Below, in pieces: positions 46,204 through 57,303 of a stretch of DNA of 64,000 bases. Each line of letters opens with the position of its first letter. The first letter of the stretch is position 1. Made by a program: the position numbers and the translations under genes. Location of the stretch: positions 1 to 64,000 of the forward strand of contig NZ_AZUC01000009.1 of NCBI RefSeq assembly GCF_000586555.1, in the 5' to 3' direction. Origin of the DNA: Sporosarcina sp. D27. GTDB lineage: Bacteria; Bacillota; Bacilli; Bacillales_A; Planococcaceae. Under the pieces are notes generated by a model. That model did no database searches. It worked only from the letters and a program-made list of their open reading frames with translations, and was not told the origin of the DNA.

Positions 46204-46450
46204 AGAATTTCAAACCCTTTCTCTTCTTTTACTTATAGTATATGACTATATGTGGACAAGTATTATCAAATTTGTAGTATTAAGAGAATTTAGGAGCTAT
46301 GTACTTTAAGGATACACATTCTAACAAACACAAACCTTTTTGCTGGTGGAAGTTTAAGAGAGGATAAATTTTTCTTCACAACAGTTATGTCACTCAACGT
46401 CTGAAACTAAAACTGATGCTTATGTAGATTTAAGCGATGGAATACAAAAA
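46204..46450. other. AT-rich intergenic region upstream of the acyltransferase
   Basis: This stretch is mostly non-coding. A weak minus-strand promoter (TTGTCC...TATAAG around 46233-46260) may drive the acyltransferase gene. I see no terminal inverted repeats, target duplication or transposase remnant that would mark an insertion event. Confidence 0.4.
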
Positions 46451-46472
46451 GACGAACTTAAAAAAGTTCGCC
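46451..46472 (-). terminator. Terminator of the suf operon
   Basis: Nine-base arms GACGAACTT and AAGTTCGCC (one G-T pair) are followed on the minus strand by TTTTTGT. It is the only good terminator between sufB and the acyltransferase. A second broken stem lies at 46483-46513. Confidence 0.8.
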
Positions 46473-46567
46473 TCTTATATGTCCGGCCGATATCGATTCG
46501 GTACGAATTCGGCACGGACAGTTATTCAGTTGTTGGAAATACCGCACAAACACTGGTGTACCAATGC

Positions 46568-47965
46568 TTATCCGATACTGCCCTCCATCTCGAATTTAAT
46601 GAGACGGTTCATTTCTACGGCATATTCCATTGGAAGTTCTTTTGTGAATGGCTCGATGAAGCCCATAACGATCATTTCAGTCGCTTCTTGTTCTGAAATA
46701 CCGCGGCTCATCAAGTAGAAGAGCTGCTCTTCAGAGACTTTAGAAACTTTTGCTTCGTGTTCGAGTGAAATGTTATCATTTAGGATTTCGTTGTATGGAA
46801 TCGTATCTGAAGTAGATTTGTCATCCATGATGAGCGTATCACATTCGATGTTGGAGCGAGCGCCTTCCGCTTTACGTCCGAAGTGAACGATTCCGCGGTA
46901 CGTTACTTTACCACCGTGCTGTGAAATGGACTTCGACACAATTGTTGAAGATGTGTTCGGAGCCAAGTGCATCATTTTTGCACCCGCATCTTGGTGTTGC
47001 CCTTTACCTGCGATTGCAATTGACAATGTCATACCGCGAGCGCCTTCACCTTTGAGGATGACTGCAGGATATTTCATCGTTAGCTTAGAACCGATGTTAC
47101 CATCAATCCATTCCATCGTTGCGTTCGCATCACAGACAGCGCGCTTCGTTACTAGGTTGTACACGTTGTTCGCCCAGTTTTGAATCGTTGTGTAACGGCA
47201 GTATGCATCTTTTTTGATGATGATTTCAACAACCGCACTGTGAAGTGAGTTCGTTGTATAAACAGGAGCTGTACAGCCTTCTACGTAGTGAACGCTTGCG
47301 CCCTCATCAACGATGATCAGTGTACGCTCGAATTGCCCCATGTTCTCAGAGTTAATGCGGAAATACGCTTGAAGAGGCGTATCTACTTTAACGCCTGGTG
47401 GTACATAGATGAACGATCCACCTGACCAAACCGCTGAGTTTAGTGCAGCGAATTTATTATCAGAGTTCGGGATGACTGTACCAAAGTGTTTCTTAAACAG
47501 TTCTTCGTTTTCGCGAAGTGCTGAGTCAGTATCTTTAAAGACAATTCCTAAGTTTGTTAACTCTTCTTTCATGTTGTGGTAGACAACTTCGGATTCATAC
47601 TGTGCGGAAACACCTGCAAGGTATTTTTGTTCTGCTTCAGGAATTCCCAGTTTGTCAAACGTACGCTTGATTTCTTCTGGTACTTCATCCCATGAAGTTT
47701 CTGTTGCTTCAGATGGTTTTACGTAATACGTGATCTCATCGAAGTTTAATGAATTCAAGTCTCCGCCCCATTGTGGCATTGGCTTGCTGTAGAACAATTC
47801 AAGAGACTTCAGACGGTAATTCAGCATCCACTCCGGCTCTTCTTTCATACGTGAGATTTCTTCAACGATTTCTTTTGTCAATCCACGTTCAGAACGGAAA
47901 ACAGATACGTCTTTGTCATGGAAACCGTATTTGTAATCGCCAATTTCAGGCATCTTTTTAGCCAT
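46568..47965 (-). CDS. sufB: Fe-S cluster assembly protein SufB
   Basis: This 465-residue scaffold subunit of the SufBCD complex, in which Fe-S clusters are built in the cytoplasm, has the SufB core beta-helix region (about 150-440) with [10 protein letters not shown] and the conserved C-terminal [27 protein letters not shown]. The length is typical (465). AAGGAGGA precedes the ATG. It is last in the order sufC-sufD-sufS-sufU-sufB. Confidence 0.97.
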   Translation of the reverse strand: MAKKMPEIGDYKYGFHDKDVSVFRSERGLTKEIVEEISRMKEEPEWMLNYRLKSLELFYSKPMPQWGGDLNSLNFDEITYYVKPSEATETSWDEVPEEIKRTFDKLGIPEAEQKYLAGVSAQYESEVVYHNMKEELTNLGIVFKDTDSALRENEELFKKHFGTVIPNSDNKFAALNSAVWSGGSFIYVPPGVKVDTPLQAYFRINSENMGQFERTLIIVDEGASVHYVEGCTAPVYTTNSLHSAVVEIIIKKDAYCRYTTIQNWANNVYNLVTKRAVCDANATMEWIDGNIGSKLTMKYPAVILKGEGARGMTLSIAIAGKGQHQDAGAKMMHLAPNTSSTIVSKSISQHGGKVTYRGIVHFGRKAEGARSNIECDTLIMDDKSTSDTIPYNEILNDNISLEHEAKVSKVSEEQLFYLMSRGISEQEATEMIVMGFIEPFTKELPMEYAVEMNRLIKFEMEGSIG

Positions 47966-47987
47966 TTGTTAGTCCTCCTTCGTTCAA

Positions 47988-48424
47988 TTATTCGGAATCG
48001 CTCGCGATTCCTTTTTCCATCGCTTTCCATGGCAGAGTGGCACATTTAATGCGCGCTGGGAATTTAGCAACCCCTGTCAACGCTTCAATATCTCCAAAAT
48101 CCATAGAATCATCGATATCTTTACCCAACATCATATCTGAAAAGGCATGAGCTGCTGTGACTGCATCCTCAGTATTCTTTCCTTTGATCAGTTGCGTCAT
48201 CATGGAAGCAGATGCCATTGAAATCGAACATCCTTCTCCTTCAAACTTAGCATCCTTAACGATGTCGTCTTCAACTTGTAGCGTTAGGTGAATCACATCT
48301 CCACAAGTAGGGTTGTTCATATCGATTGTAACGTTACTGCTTTCAAGGACTCCTTTGTTGCGAGGAGTTTTATAATGATCCATTATGACCGAGCGATACA
48401 GCTGATCCAGTTTTTCGTTTCCCA

Positions 48425-48425
<1 letters not shown>
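47988..48425 (-). CDS. sufU: Fe-S assembly sulfurtransferase SufU
   Basis: This 145-residue protein carries sulfur from SufS to SufB through a zinc-bound site. The ligands are visible: Cys41 and Asp43 (TCGD), Cys66 (GEGCSIS) and Cys128 (RIKCATLPW). Its start overlaps the sufS stop by one base. Confidence 0.96.
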
Positions 48426-50958
<2,533 letters not shown>

Positions 50959-50970
50959 TCGTCCTCCCTC

Positions 50971-51750
50971 TTACGCTTCTTGTTCAACCGTCTCGTCTTC
51001 GATTCCTAATTCTTCTTTAATCCAGTCATAGCCCTGTTCTTCCAGTTTGCGAGCAAGCTCTTCTCCACCGGATTTCACAACGCGACCTTGCATCATCACG
51101 TGAACGTGGTCAGGTGTGATGTAGTTCAATAGACGCTGATAGTGAGTAATGATGAGGCAACCGAAGTCTTCTCCGCGCATTTCGTTGATACCTGTAGAAA
51201 CAATACGTAAAGCATCGATGTCAAGACCGGAGTCAATTTCGTCTAGAATTGCGAATTTAGGCTTTAACATCATAAGTTGAAGAATTTCGTTACGCTTTTT
51301 CTCTCCACCTGAGAATCCTTCGTTCAAGTAGCGAGTAGCCATATCTTCGTCCATTTCAAGAAGTTCCATTTTGCTATCGAGTTCACGGATGAACTTCATA
51401 AGCGAGATTTCGTTCCCTTCTTCGCGACGTGCGTTAACACCTGAACGAAGGAAATCAGCGTTTGTTACGCCTGTAATTTCACTCGGATATTGCATTCCTA
51501 GGAACAGACCTGCTTTCGCACGTTCGTCCACTTCCATTTCAAGAACTTCTTCTCCATCAAGAAGTACAGATCCTGATGTAACTTCGTATTTTGGATGACC
51601 CATGATTGCAGACGCGAGCGTGGATTTACCTGTTCCGTTCGGTCCCATGATTGCATGGATTTCATTTGTGTTGATCGTTAAATTGACACCTTTAAGTATT
51701 TCTTTGTCTTCGATTGAAACATGAAGATCTTTGATTTCCAAAGTAGCCAT
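50971..51750 (-). CDS. sufC: Fe-S cluster assembly ATPase SufC
   Basis: This 259-residue ABC-type ATPase energises the SufBCD complex. It has Walker [10 protein letters not shown] (about 35-43), the SufC signature [14 protein letters not shown] and Walker [14 protein letters not shown] start at the ATG at 51750 (MATLEIKDL), which has TGGAGGT upstream; 13 in-frame codons above it belong to the leader. It is the first gene of the suf operon. Confidence 0.97.
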   Translation of the reverse strand: MATLEIKDLHVSIEDKEILKGVNLTINTNEIHAIMGPNGTGKSTLASAIMGHPKYEVTSGSVLLDGEEVLEMEVDERAKAGLFLGMQYPSEITGVTNADFLRSGVNARREEGNEISLMKFIRELDSKMELLEMDEDMATRYLNEGFSGGEKKRNEILQLMMLKPKFAILDEIDSGLDIDALRIVSTGINEMRGEDFGCLIITHYQRLLNYITPDHVHVMMQGRVVKSGGEELARKLEEQGYDWIKEELGIEDETVEQEA

Positions 51751-51810
51751 TCCAATACCTCCAGTATGCTTAAGATGAATTTCACTCATCTTCTATTTAT
51801 CATCATTCTA

Positions 51811-51839
51811 ATCTTATCCTATATACGAAGTACTTGCAA
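51811..51839 (-). promoter_or_regulatory. suf operon promoter
   Basis: On the minus strand, -35 TTGCAA (51834-51839) and -10 TAAGAT (51811-51816) have a 17-base spacer. The leader to sufC is about 55 bases long. Confidence 0.7.
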
Positions 51840-51855
51840 ATCATTAAGAATGATT
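51839..51855. promoter_or_regulatory. Inverted repeat abutting the suf promoter -35 (candidate operator)
   Basis: The perfect palindrome AATCATT-AAG-AATGATT touches the -35 hexamer. The remaining sequence to 52030 has no gene and no other clear signal. Confidence 0.45.
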
Positions 51856-52030
51856 ATATTTTGTAAAAGAAGTCCCTTATTTCACTAGCTTTCACACCCT
51901 CCCTCCATTTTCAATTGACGATTTGCGAATGAGAATTTATCACGAACTGTTCACAAACTATTTTTCTGATTAGGCTCCCAACAGCAACGGATTTCTCCAC
52001 TCTTCCTTCAACCCATGATTAAAAATAAAA

Positions 52031-52069
52031 AGCGCGCCATCTTCTAATAGAACAGAAGATAGACACGCT
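52031..52069 (-). terminator. Terminator of the dicarboxylate symporter gene
   Basis: Imperfect 15-base arms (AGCGCGCCATCTTCT with AGAAGATAGACACGCT) are followed on the minus strand by TTTTTATTTTT. Confidence 0.8.
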
Positions 52070-52085
52070 ACTTATTGAAGGTTAA

Positions 52086-53285
52086 TCATTTTGAGAGCTT
52101 GGCAGATGTGCCGTCTTTTGAAAAGCTGTCGACGACAATTGCAAGTGCTCCATCTCCTGTAACGTTCGTTGCAGTACCGAAGCTATCTTGAGCCATGTAT
52201 AGAGCAATCATGAGTGCCACCATGGATTCGTCGAAACCTAACATGGAAGCCAATAGACCTGTCGCCGCAACAACTGCTCCGCCTGGTACTCCAGGTGCAG
52301 CGATCATTGTAATTCCTAACATGAAGATGAAACCAAGATACGCAACAAAACTAATTGGCATATCGTTCATCAGCATAACCCCGATTGAACAAGATACGAG
52401 TGTAATCGTACTTCCTGACAAGTGGATTGTTGCAAACAATGGAACGGTAAAGTCCGTCACTCGTGCAGACGCCCCAGTTTGTTTTGCTTGACGTAATGTT
52501 ACAGGGATTGTTGCTGCTGAAGATTGTGTACCGATCGCTGTGAAATAAGCTGGTGCCATAATCTTCATCAGACGGAACGGATTCCGTTTTGAAACAGCCC
52601 CAGCAACTGTGTATTGCAATGTCAACATAACTAGGTGAAGAATAATGATCATAACGAATACGAAGATGAAAATCGAAAGCACTTTAGCAACTTCACCTGT
52701 ATATGTCATATTTAAGAAAATCCCGAAAATATGTATTGGTAGGAGCGGTATGATAATGACCGTGATCACTTTTTCTATAATCGTGTTCAATTCTTCAAAC
52801 ATGTGTAACATTGTTTTACTGCCGATTGCAGCCATACCGATTCCTAGTACGAATGCAAGAAGCAACGTCGTCATAACGCCCATAAGAGGTGTCATTTCTA
52901 GCTCGAAGAAAGCGGTAGCTGCTGCCTTCGCAGTTTCGATAGATTTACTGCCTAAACCACCTATGTATCCTGGTAATAAGTTCGTTGCTGCAAAGTATGC
53001 AAGTATTCCTGCGATGATTGTTGAAGCATACGCAAATAACGTCGCAAGACCAAGCAACTTCCCAGAACCTTTACCAAGTTTAGCTATTCCCGGTGCGATA
53101 AATGCCAAAATAATCAAGGGGACCACAAAGTTGAGGAATCCTCCAAATAACATGTTAAATGTTGCGAATAGACGTGTGAAGCCCTCTGCAAATCCTTCAC
53201 CAATCATAGGTGTCAAATATCCAAGTCCTACTGCGAGTCCAATGGCGATGACAATCCTCCAGATCAGTCCTATTTTAAATTTCAC
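52086..53285 (-). CDS. Dicarboxylate/amino acid:cation symporter (DAACS family)
   Basis: This 399-residue membrane transporter has the SDF/GltP fold. The serine-rich hairpin GTQSSAATIPVTL (about 267-279), the HP2-side SGSTITL and the C-terminal substrate-binding DSFGTATNVTGDGA are visible. It takes up glutamate, aspartate, serine or a C4-dicarboxylate with Na+ or H+; the substrate cannot be chosen from sequence. It is a single-gene unit. The ATG has AAAGGGG upstream on the minus strand. A cre-like site (53338-53351) suggests carbon-catabolite control. Confidence 0.9.
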   Translation of the reverse strand: MKFKIGLIWRIVIAIGLAVGLGYLTPMIGEGFAEGFTRLFATFNMLFGGFLNFVVPLIILAFIAPGIAKLGKGSGKLLGLATLFAYASTIIAGILAYFAATNLLPGYIGGLGSKSIETAKAAATAFFELEMTPLMGVMTTLLLAFVLGIGMAAIGSKTMLHMFEELNTIIEKVITVIIIPLLPIHIFGIFLNMTYTGEVAKVLSIFIFVFVMIIILHLVMLTLQYTVAGAVSKRNPFRLMKIMAPAYFTAIGTQSSAATIPVTLRQAKQTGASARVTDFTVPLFATIHLSGSTITLVSCSIGVMLMNDMPISFVAYLGFIFMLGITMIAAPGVPGGAVVAATGLLASMLGFDESMVALMIALYMAQDSFGTATNVTGDGALAIVVDSFSKDGTSAKLSK

Positions 53286-53337
53286 GTTCCAAACCCCTTT
53301 CGTACATTGAATTATTAAAGCTCTCTTTAATCATACA

Positions 53338-53351
53338 TGAAAACGCTTTAA
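53338..53351. promoter_or_regulatory. cre-like CcpA site upstream of the symporter gene
   Basis: TGAAAACGCTTTAA matches 13 of 14 positions of the CcpA consensus TGWAANCGNTNWCA. It lies about 55-65 bases before the gene. Confidence 0.45.
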
Positions 53352-53381
53352 TCTTCAGTCCTATTTATTATCCAAAAAACC

Positions 53382-53411
53382 CCTCATCTTTGTAATCTCA
53401 AAGATGAGGGA
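53382..53411 (-). terminator. Terminator of the metNIQ operon
   Basis: A perfect 12-bp stem (CCCTCATCTTTG/CAAAGATGAGGG) with a 6-base loop is followed on the minus strand by GTTTTTTGG, 12 bases after metQ. Confidence 0.93.
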
Positions 53412-53422
53412 TTTCTTCTATA

Positions 53423-54265
53423 TTATTTAGTAACCGGTACGACAGAACCTTTCCATTCATCAAGGATGAAGTCTTGGATCTCTTTTGAAGTTAGAACTTC
53501 GACAAGTGCCTTGATAGCTGGTTTGTCTTCATCGCCTGTATTCACTGCAATGATGTTCACATATGGAGAATCAGATTCTTCAAGTGCAATAGAATCCTCC
53601 AGTGGGTTGATGCCTGCATCAATTGCGTAGTTCGAGTTGATCAGTACTGCATCGCCTTCTTCGCTGTCAAACATTTGTGGAAGAAGTGCCGCTTCATAGT
53701 TTGCGTCGAACTTGATGTTTTTCGGGTTATCCACGATATCTTTCACTTCAGCTTTTGTCTTATCCACACCGTCTTTAAGCTTAATAAGACCTTCTGCTTC
53801 AAGCATCGCAAGAACACGACCGTGGTCAGCAACCGAGTTACTGATAAGGATTGTAGCGCCATCCGGAAGTTCGTCTAGTGATTTGTATTTCTTTGAATAG
53901 ACTCCGATTGGCTCGATATGAATGCTACCTGCATTTGTGAAGTCATATCCATGATCCGCAACTTGTGTTTCCATGTAAGGGATGTGTTGGAAGTAGTTTG
54001 CGTCCAGGTCTCCAGAATCAAGATCTTGGTTCGGTAATACATAATCCTGATACGGTTCAATCTCCAAGTCATATCCTTTTTCTTTCAATAGTGGCTTTGC
54101 TTCTTCCAAAATTTCTGCGTGTGGAACGTTGGATGCGCCAACTTTAATGACTTTTAGGTCTTCATCAGAACCGCTTGCTTTTCCATCTTTGTCGTCTTTT
54201 GAACCACATGCTGCAAGTGCTAATACAAGTACTGCTAGTAAAATTCCTGTTAAAAACTTTTTCAT
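53423..54265 (-). CDS. metQ: Methionine ABC transporter substrate-binding lipoprotein MetQ
   Basis: This 280-residue NlpA/MetQ lipoprotein has a signal ending LALAAC (lipidated Cys20), a charged linker rich in Lys, Asp and Ser, then the binding domain (VIKVGASNVPHAEIL; DANYFQHIPYME). It delivers methionine to MetNI. I use the ATG at 54265 behind AAGGGAAG; a GTG nine bases upstream is too close to that site. An interspersed repeat of 127 bases separates it from metI. Confidence 0.95.
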   Translation of the reverse strand: MKKFLTGILLAVLVLALAACGSKDDKDGKASGSDEDLKVIKVGASNVPHAEILEEAKPLLKEKGYDLEIEPYQDYVLPNQDLDSGDLDANYFQHIPYMETQVADHGYDFTNAGSIHIEPIGVYSKKYKSLDELPDGATILISNSVADHGRVLAMLEAEGLIKLKDGVDKTKAEVKDIVDNPKNIKFDANYEAALLPQMFDSEEGDAVLINSNYAIDAGINPLEDSIALEESDSPYVNIIAVNTGDEDKPAIKALVEVLTSKEIQDFILDEWKGSVVPVTK

Positions 54266-54312
54266 CCATTCCACTTCCCTTTTCTTTTTTTTTAGATTTG
54301 ATAACGAACAGT

Positions 54313-54439
54313 GTTGATTTCCGTTGCAGGCGGACGCGTTCCGTGGGCTCGAACTCAGCCTACTCGGTCGCTACGTTTCCTGCGGGGTCTTCGTTCTTCG
54401 CTCATTCCACAGGAGTCGCCGCCTTCCACTCCTATCAAC
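54313..54439. repeat. Interspersed palindromic repeat of the Bacillales GC-rich type
   Basis: This 127-base GC-rich non-coding element between metI and metQ has short terminal inverted ends GTTGAT (54313-54318) and ATCAAC (54434-54439). Internal blocks resemble the repeat found in many Bacillaceae/Planococcaceae genomes: GTTGCAGGCGGACGCGTTCCG, TCGGTCGCTACG, CCTGCGGGGTCTTCG, ACAGGAGTCGCCGCCTTCC. It has no coding capacity of its own. Family membership is from memory of such sequences. Confidence 0.75.
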
Positions 54440-54487
54440 GGAGATGCCAGGCATCAGTTTTAATTCATCAAACCACTTATATAGTAG

Positions 54488-54501
54488 ACAGGCATGCCTG
54501 T
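54488..54501. repeat. 14-bp perfect palindrome after metI
   Basis: ACAGGCATGCCTGT is followed on the plus strand by TTTT and lies 11 bases past the metI stop. It could be a weak minus-side structure or a relic of the adjacent repeat insertion. Confidence 0.4.
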
Positions 54502-54512
54502 TTTTCCCTGTG

Positions 54513-55181
54513 TTATCGTTTGTCGAGCTTTTTGACGGCGAAGTCTCCCGCAAATTGTAAGATGAAGACGACGATTAGGATCAAGATTGTTGAAACGAGT
54601 GTGACGTCTTCTCGGCTTCGTTGGAATCCGTCTAGGAAAGCGAGTGTTCCAAGTCCTCCTGCACCAATAATTCCTGCCATTGCTGTGTAACCAACAAGTG
54701 CGATTGCTGTCACTGTAATCCCAGAGATTAAAGCGGGCATCGACTCTGGCAATAATACTTTGAAAATGATTGTTGAGGTTTTTGCACCCATCGAGCGTGC
54801 TGCTTCTAGAACACCCTTGTCAATTTCCTGCAGCGCAATCAGTACCATTCTTGCGTAAAACGGAGCAGCTCCGATTATCAATGCCGGCATTGCAGCTTCT
54901 GGGCCCCTAATTGTTCCGATTAGAAACTTGGTAAACGGAATTAAAAGGATGATTAATATAATGAAAGGAATCGATCTGAAAATGTTAACAATCGATCCTG
55001 TTAGCAAATTCACAATCTTATTTGCCCATATATGGCCTGGACCGGTTAGGAAAAGAAGAATCCCAAGTGCTAGCCCGATGATGAAAGTGAATATGGTTGA
55101 CACCGACGTCATATAAAGCGTTTCTACTGTTGCATCCCACATTTTTGCCCAGTCCACGTTCGGGAAATACGTTTCAATCAT
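54513..55181 (-). CDS. metI: Methionine ABC transporter permease MetI
   Basis: This 222-residue permease has five helices and the ABC coupling loop EAARSMGAKTSTIIFKVLLPES (about 133-154). It forms the membrane channel of the MetNIQ importer. It overlaps metN by four bases. Confidence 0.95.
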   Translation of the reverse strand: MIETYFPNVDWAKMWDATVETLYMTSVSTIFTFIIGLALGILLFLTGPGHIWANKIVNLLTGSIVNIFRSIPFIILIILLIPFTKFLIGTIRGPEAAMPALIIGAAPFYARMVLIALQEIDKGVLEAARSMGAKTSTIIFKVLLPESMPALISGITVTAIALVGYTAMAGIIGAGGLGTLAFLDGFQRSREDVTLVSTILILIVVFILQFAGDFAVKKLDKR

Positions 55182-56200
55182 TTCTCAAACACCTCCGTCT
55201 GGACACCTTGTTCATGTAAATATTGAATTGCATTTGCGGTTGCCTCTGGTTCACCTGTTATTTGTAAAATCATTGTCCCGTATGCACCGCCACGAGTTTG
55301 CGAGATGTTTCCTTGAAGAATACTGACATCCACTGGAAACTCTCTTATTAAACTAGCGAGCACGGGTTGCTCTGTACGTTCCCCAACAAACGCTAGTTTG
55401 ACAAGTGTGCCGTCCGGATAATCCTGACGCATGAGAGACATCACTTTCTTCGCATCTTCCGGTTCTGTTACTTGTGAAACGAATCGCTTTGTAATCGGTT
55501 CTTTTGGTGACTGGAACAGCCGCAGAACGTCACCAGTTTCTACAACGCGTCCTGCTTCCATCACTGCAACTTCATGACAGATTTTCCGAATGACGTGCAT
55601 TTCGTGCGTGATGAGGACAATTGTTAATCCAAGACGTTCGTTAATGCTCGTTAACAAGTCTAAAATTGCATCAGTCGTTTCTGGATCGAGAGCGGACGTT
55701 GCTTCGTCACATAAGAGCACTTCAGGGTCGTTTGCGAGTGCTCTTGCAATTCCGACACGCTGTTTCTGCCCACCTGATAATTGGGAGGGATACGCGTTTT
55801 CACGTCCTGTTAACCCTACGAGCTCTATTAATTCCATTGCTTTCCGCTCTCGCTCCGCCTTTTTAACTCCTGCTATTTCTAGTGGAAATGTAATGTTCTC
55901 TTTTACAGTACGCGACCAAAGTAAGTTGAAATGTTGGAAGATCATACTGATTTTTTGACGGGCTTGACGAAGTTCTTTTCCACCGATGGATGAAATCTTA
56001 CGACCGTTCACTTCGACGGATCCGTCTGTTGGTTGTTCCAATCCGTTGAGTAATCGGATCAGCGTACTTTTACCAGCACCACTATACCCGATAATGCCGT
56101 ATATTTTTCCTTCTTCAATCGTTAGGTTTACTCCGTCAACTGCAGTAATCGCAGTGCTTGAGGTCCCAAATCGTTTGTTGACATTTGATAATTGAATCAT
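55178..56200 (-). CDS. metN: Methionine ABC transporter ATP-binding protein MetN
   Basis: This 340-residue ATPase has Walker A GYSGAGKST (about 38-46), the signature LSGGQKQRVGIARAL and Walker B VLLCDEATSALD. A C-terminal NIL/ACT-like domain (about 265-340) binds methionine and inhibits transport. GGTGGG precedes the ATG. It is the first gene after the SAM riboswitch. Confidence 0.96.
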   Translation of the reverse strand: MIQLSNVNKRFGTSSTAITAVDGVNLTIEEGKIYGIIGYSGAGKSTLIRLLNGLEQPTDGSVEVNGRKISSIGGKELRQARQKISMIFQHFNLLWSRTVKENITFPLEIAGVKKAERERKAMELIELVGLTGRENAYPSQLSGGQKQRVGIARALANDPEVLLCDEATSALDPETTDAILDLLTSINERLGLTIVLITHEMHVIRKICHEVAVMEAGRVVETGDVLRLFQSPKEPITKRFVSQVTEPEDAKKVMSLMRQDYPDGTLVKLAFVGERTEQPVLASLIREFPVDVSILQGNISQTRGGAYGTMILQITGEPEATANAIQYLHEQGVQTEVFEK

Positions 56201-56249
56201 TCGACACCCACCTCACTGCTTTTCATTCTGTCCATCAATGATTACGATT

Positions 56250-56427
56250 AAAAATAAAAACGCCTTCCTGCAGATTCACAGAAAGGCGTACGCATAAAAA
56301 TTCATGGCGTTCATCCGATCTCTCATCTTTCAAAGCAACTGCTTTGTGTGACTTGGCACCATTTCAAGTAAATTGACGGTTGCCGGGCTTCACAGGGTTC
56401 TCCCCTCCACCTCTCTTTATAAGAGTC
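56250..56427 (-). promoter_or_regulatory. SAM-I riboswitch (S-box) controlling metNIQ
   Basis: The minus-strand leader holds the S-box core: CTCTTATAAAGAG, GGTGGAGGG, GAGAACCCTGTGAAGCCCGG, CAACC, AATGGTGCCAA and the closing GATGAGAG (56320-56327). A terminator follows at 56260-56289. High S-adenosylmethionine should end transcription before metN. Confidence 0.95.
56260..56289 (-). terminator. Regulatory terminator of the SAM riboswitch
   Basis: Arms ACGCCTTCCTG and CAGAAAGGCGT (one mismatch) are followed on the minus strand by TTTTTATTTTT. Confidence 0.88.
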
Positions 56428-56450
56428 AGTTATTCAATTGGTTGCTATTA

Positions 56451-56479
56451 GTTATACCATAGTGATCTATCAGTGTCAA
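56451..56479 (-). promoter_or_regulatory. Promoter of the metNIQ S-box transcript
   Basis: On the minus strand, a perfect -35 TTGACA (56474-56479) and a -10 TATAAC (56451-56456) have a 17-base spacer. The TGA inside the -35 is the stop codon of yusE. Confidence 0.85.
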
Positions 56480-56784
56480 CTAAGCTTTTGGAGAATATTT
56501 TGTACCGATTGAAAGGCATAGACCTTCTCAGCTTGCTCGCCTTTTCGCTTGATGAGCAAGCACGGTACGCTTTCAATCTGGTATTCTGTCGCCAGTTCTT
56601 CAACATAGTTTAAGTTAGCTTTTCCAATTGAAAGACTTGGCTTCAACTCTGTGACCACATTCAATATCTTGCTAGCCACTGCACACGTCCCACATAGCGG
56701 TGTGTATAAATAGAAAGCCACAAGTTCTTCATGTTCAGTGGCTTCTTTCCAGTCACTATTTGTCCACTCATTCATTATGTTCAC
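56476..56784 (-). CDS. yusE: Thioredoxin family protein YusE
   Basis: This 102-residue thioredoxin-fold protein has the redox pair Cys31-GT-Cys34 (TPLCGTC) and the cis-proline loop VPCLLI. It lacks the usual WCGPC, so it may serve a special partner. It lies downstream of gcvH behind a terminator, as in the B. subtilis yus region. The start is an ATG with AGGTGAAC upstream on the minus strand; an in-frame ATG follows three codons later. Confidence 0.9.
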   Translation of the reverse strand: MNIMNEWTNSDWKEATEHEELVAFYLYTPLCGTCAVASKILNVVTELKPSLSIGKANLNYVEELATEYQIESVPCLLIKRKGEQAEKVYAFQSVQNILQKLS

Positions 56785-56810
56785 CTACACTCTATTTCAA
56801 TAGAAAATAT

Positions 56811-56838
56811 AAAAGACGCCGGATAGTCGGCGTCTTTT
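56811..56838. terminator. Terminator after gcvH
   Basis: Perfect 11-bp arms AAAAGACGCCG and CGGCGTCTTTT with a 6-base loop lie five bases after the gcvH stop. Confidence 0.93.
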
Positions 56839-56842
56839 AGTA

Positions 56843-57226
56843 TTATTCTCCGACAGTCATTTTGTCGTAGTCTTCAGGAGACATAAGCTCATCGAGTTCA
56901 GCTGGTTTTGTTGCTTCCACAACGACCATCCAAGCACCCTCGTATGGAGATTCGTTGACAAGCTCAGGGCTGTCCTCTAAATCTTCGTTCACTTCAACGA
57001 CTTTACCGCTGATTGGTGCATATAGTTCTGAAACCGTTTTTACAGATTCAACGCTACCGAATGGCTCGTCTGATTTCAATTCGTCGCCAACAGATGGCAA
57101 TTCAACGAACACGATATCACCAAGCTCAGATTGTGCAAAGTGTGTAATACCAATTCGGTATTTACCGTCTTCTTCTTTAACCCATTCGTGCTCTTCAGAA
57201 TACTTCAAACCTTGTGGTGTGCTCAT
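56843..57226 (-). CDS. gcvH: Glycine cleavage system H protein
   Basis: This 127-residue lipoyl carrier protein has the lipoylation lysine in [16 protein letters not shown] (Lys near 62). It shuttles the aminomethyl group in glycine cleavage and also serves as a lipoyl relay in Bacillales. No gcvPA/gcvPB/gcvT genes are in the window. I take the ATG at 57226 with GGAGGGG upstream; five in-frame upstream codons are inside that site. Confidence 0.96.
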   Translation of the reverse strand: MSTPQGLKYSEEHEWVKEEDGKYRIGITHFAQSELGDIVFVELPSVGDELKSDEPFGSVESVKTVSELYAPISGKVVEVNEDLEDSPELVNESPYEGAWMVVVEATKPAELDELMSPEDYDKMTVGE

Positions 57227-57303
57227 TCTATTCCCCTCCAACTAATAATTGTTATATCTGATTCTATTTTGCCACAGGTACCTTTGAAAGACAAGAATTG
57301 AAC

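Noticed and set aside
46483..46513. Broken hairpin rich in GAATTC/ATCGAT near the suf terminator as an att or cloning scar
   Set aside because: The palindromic restriction-like strings are short and the stem is interrupted; no duplicated flanks or vector sequence are visible.
54175..54690. Plus-strand frame of about 171 codons through the interspersed repeat
   Set aside because: It runs antisense to metQ and metI and through the repeat, with no ribosome site or recognisable domain.
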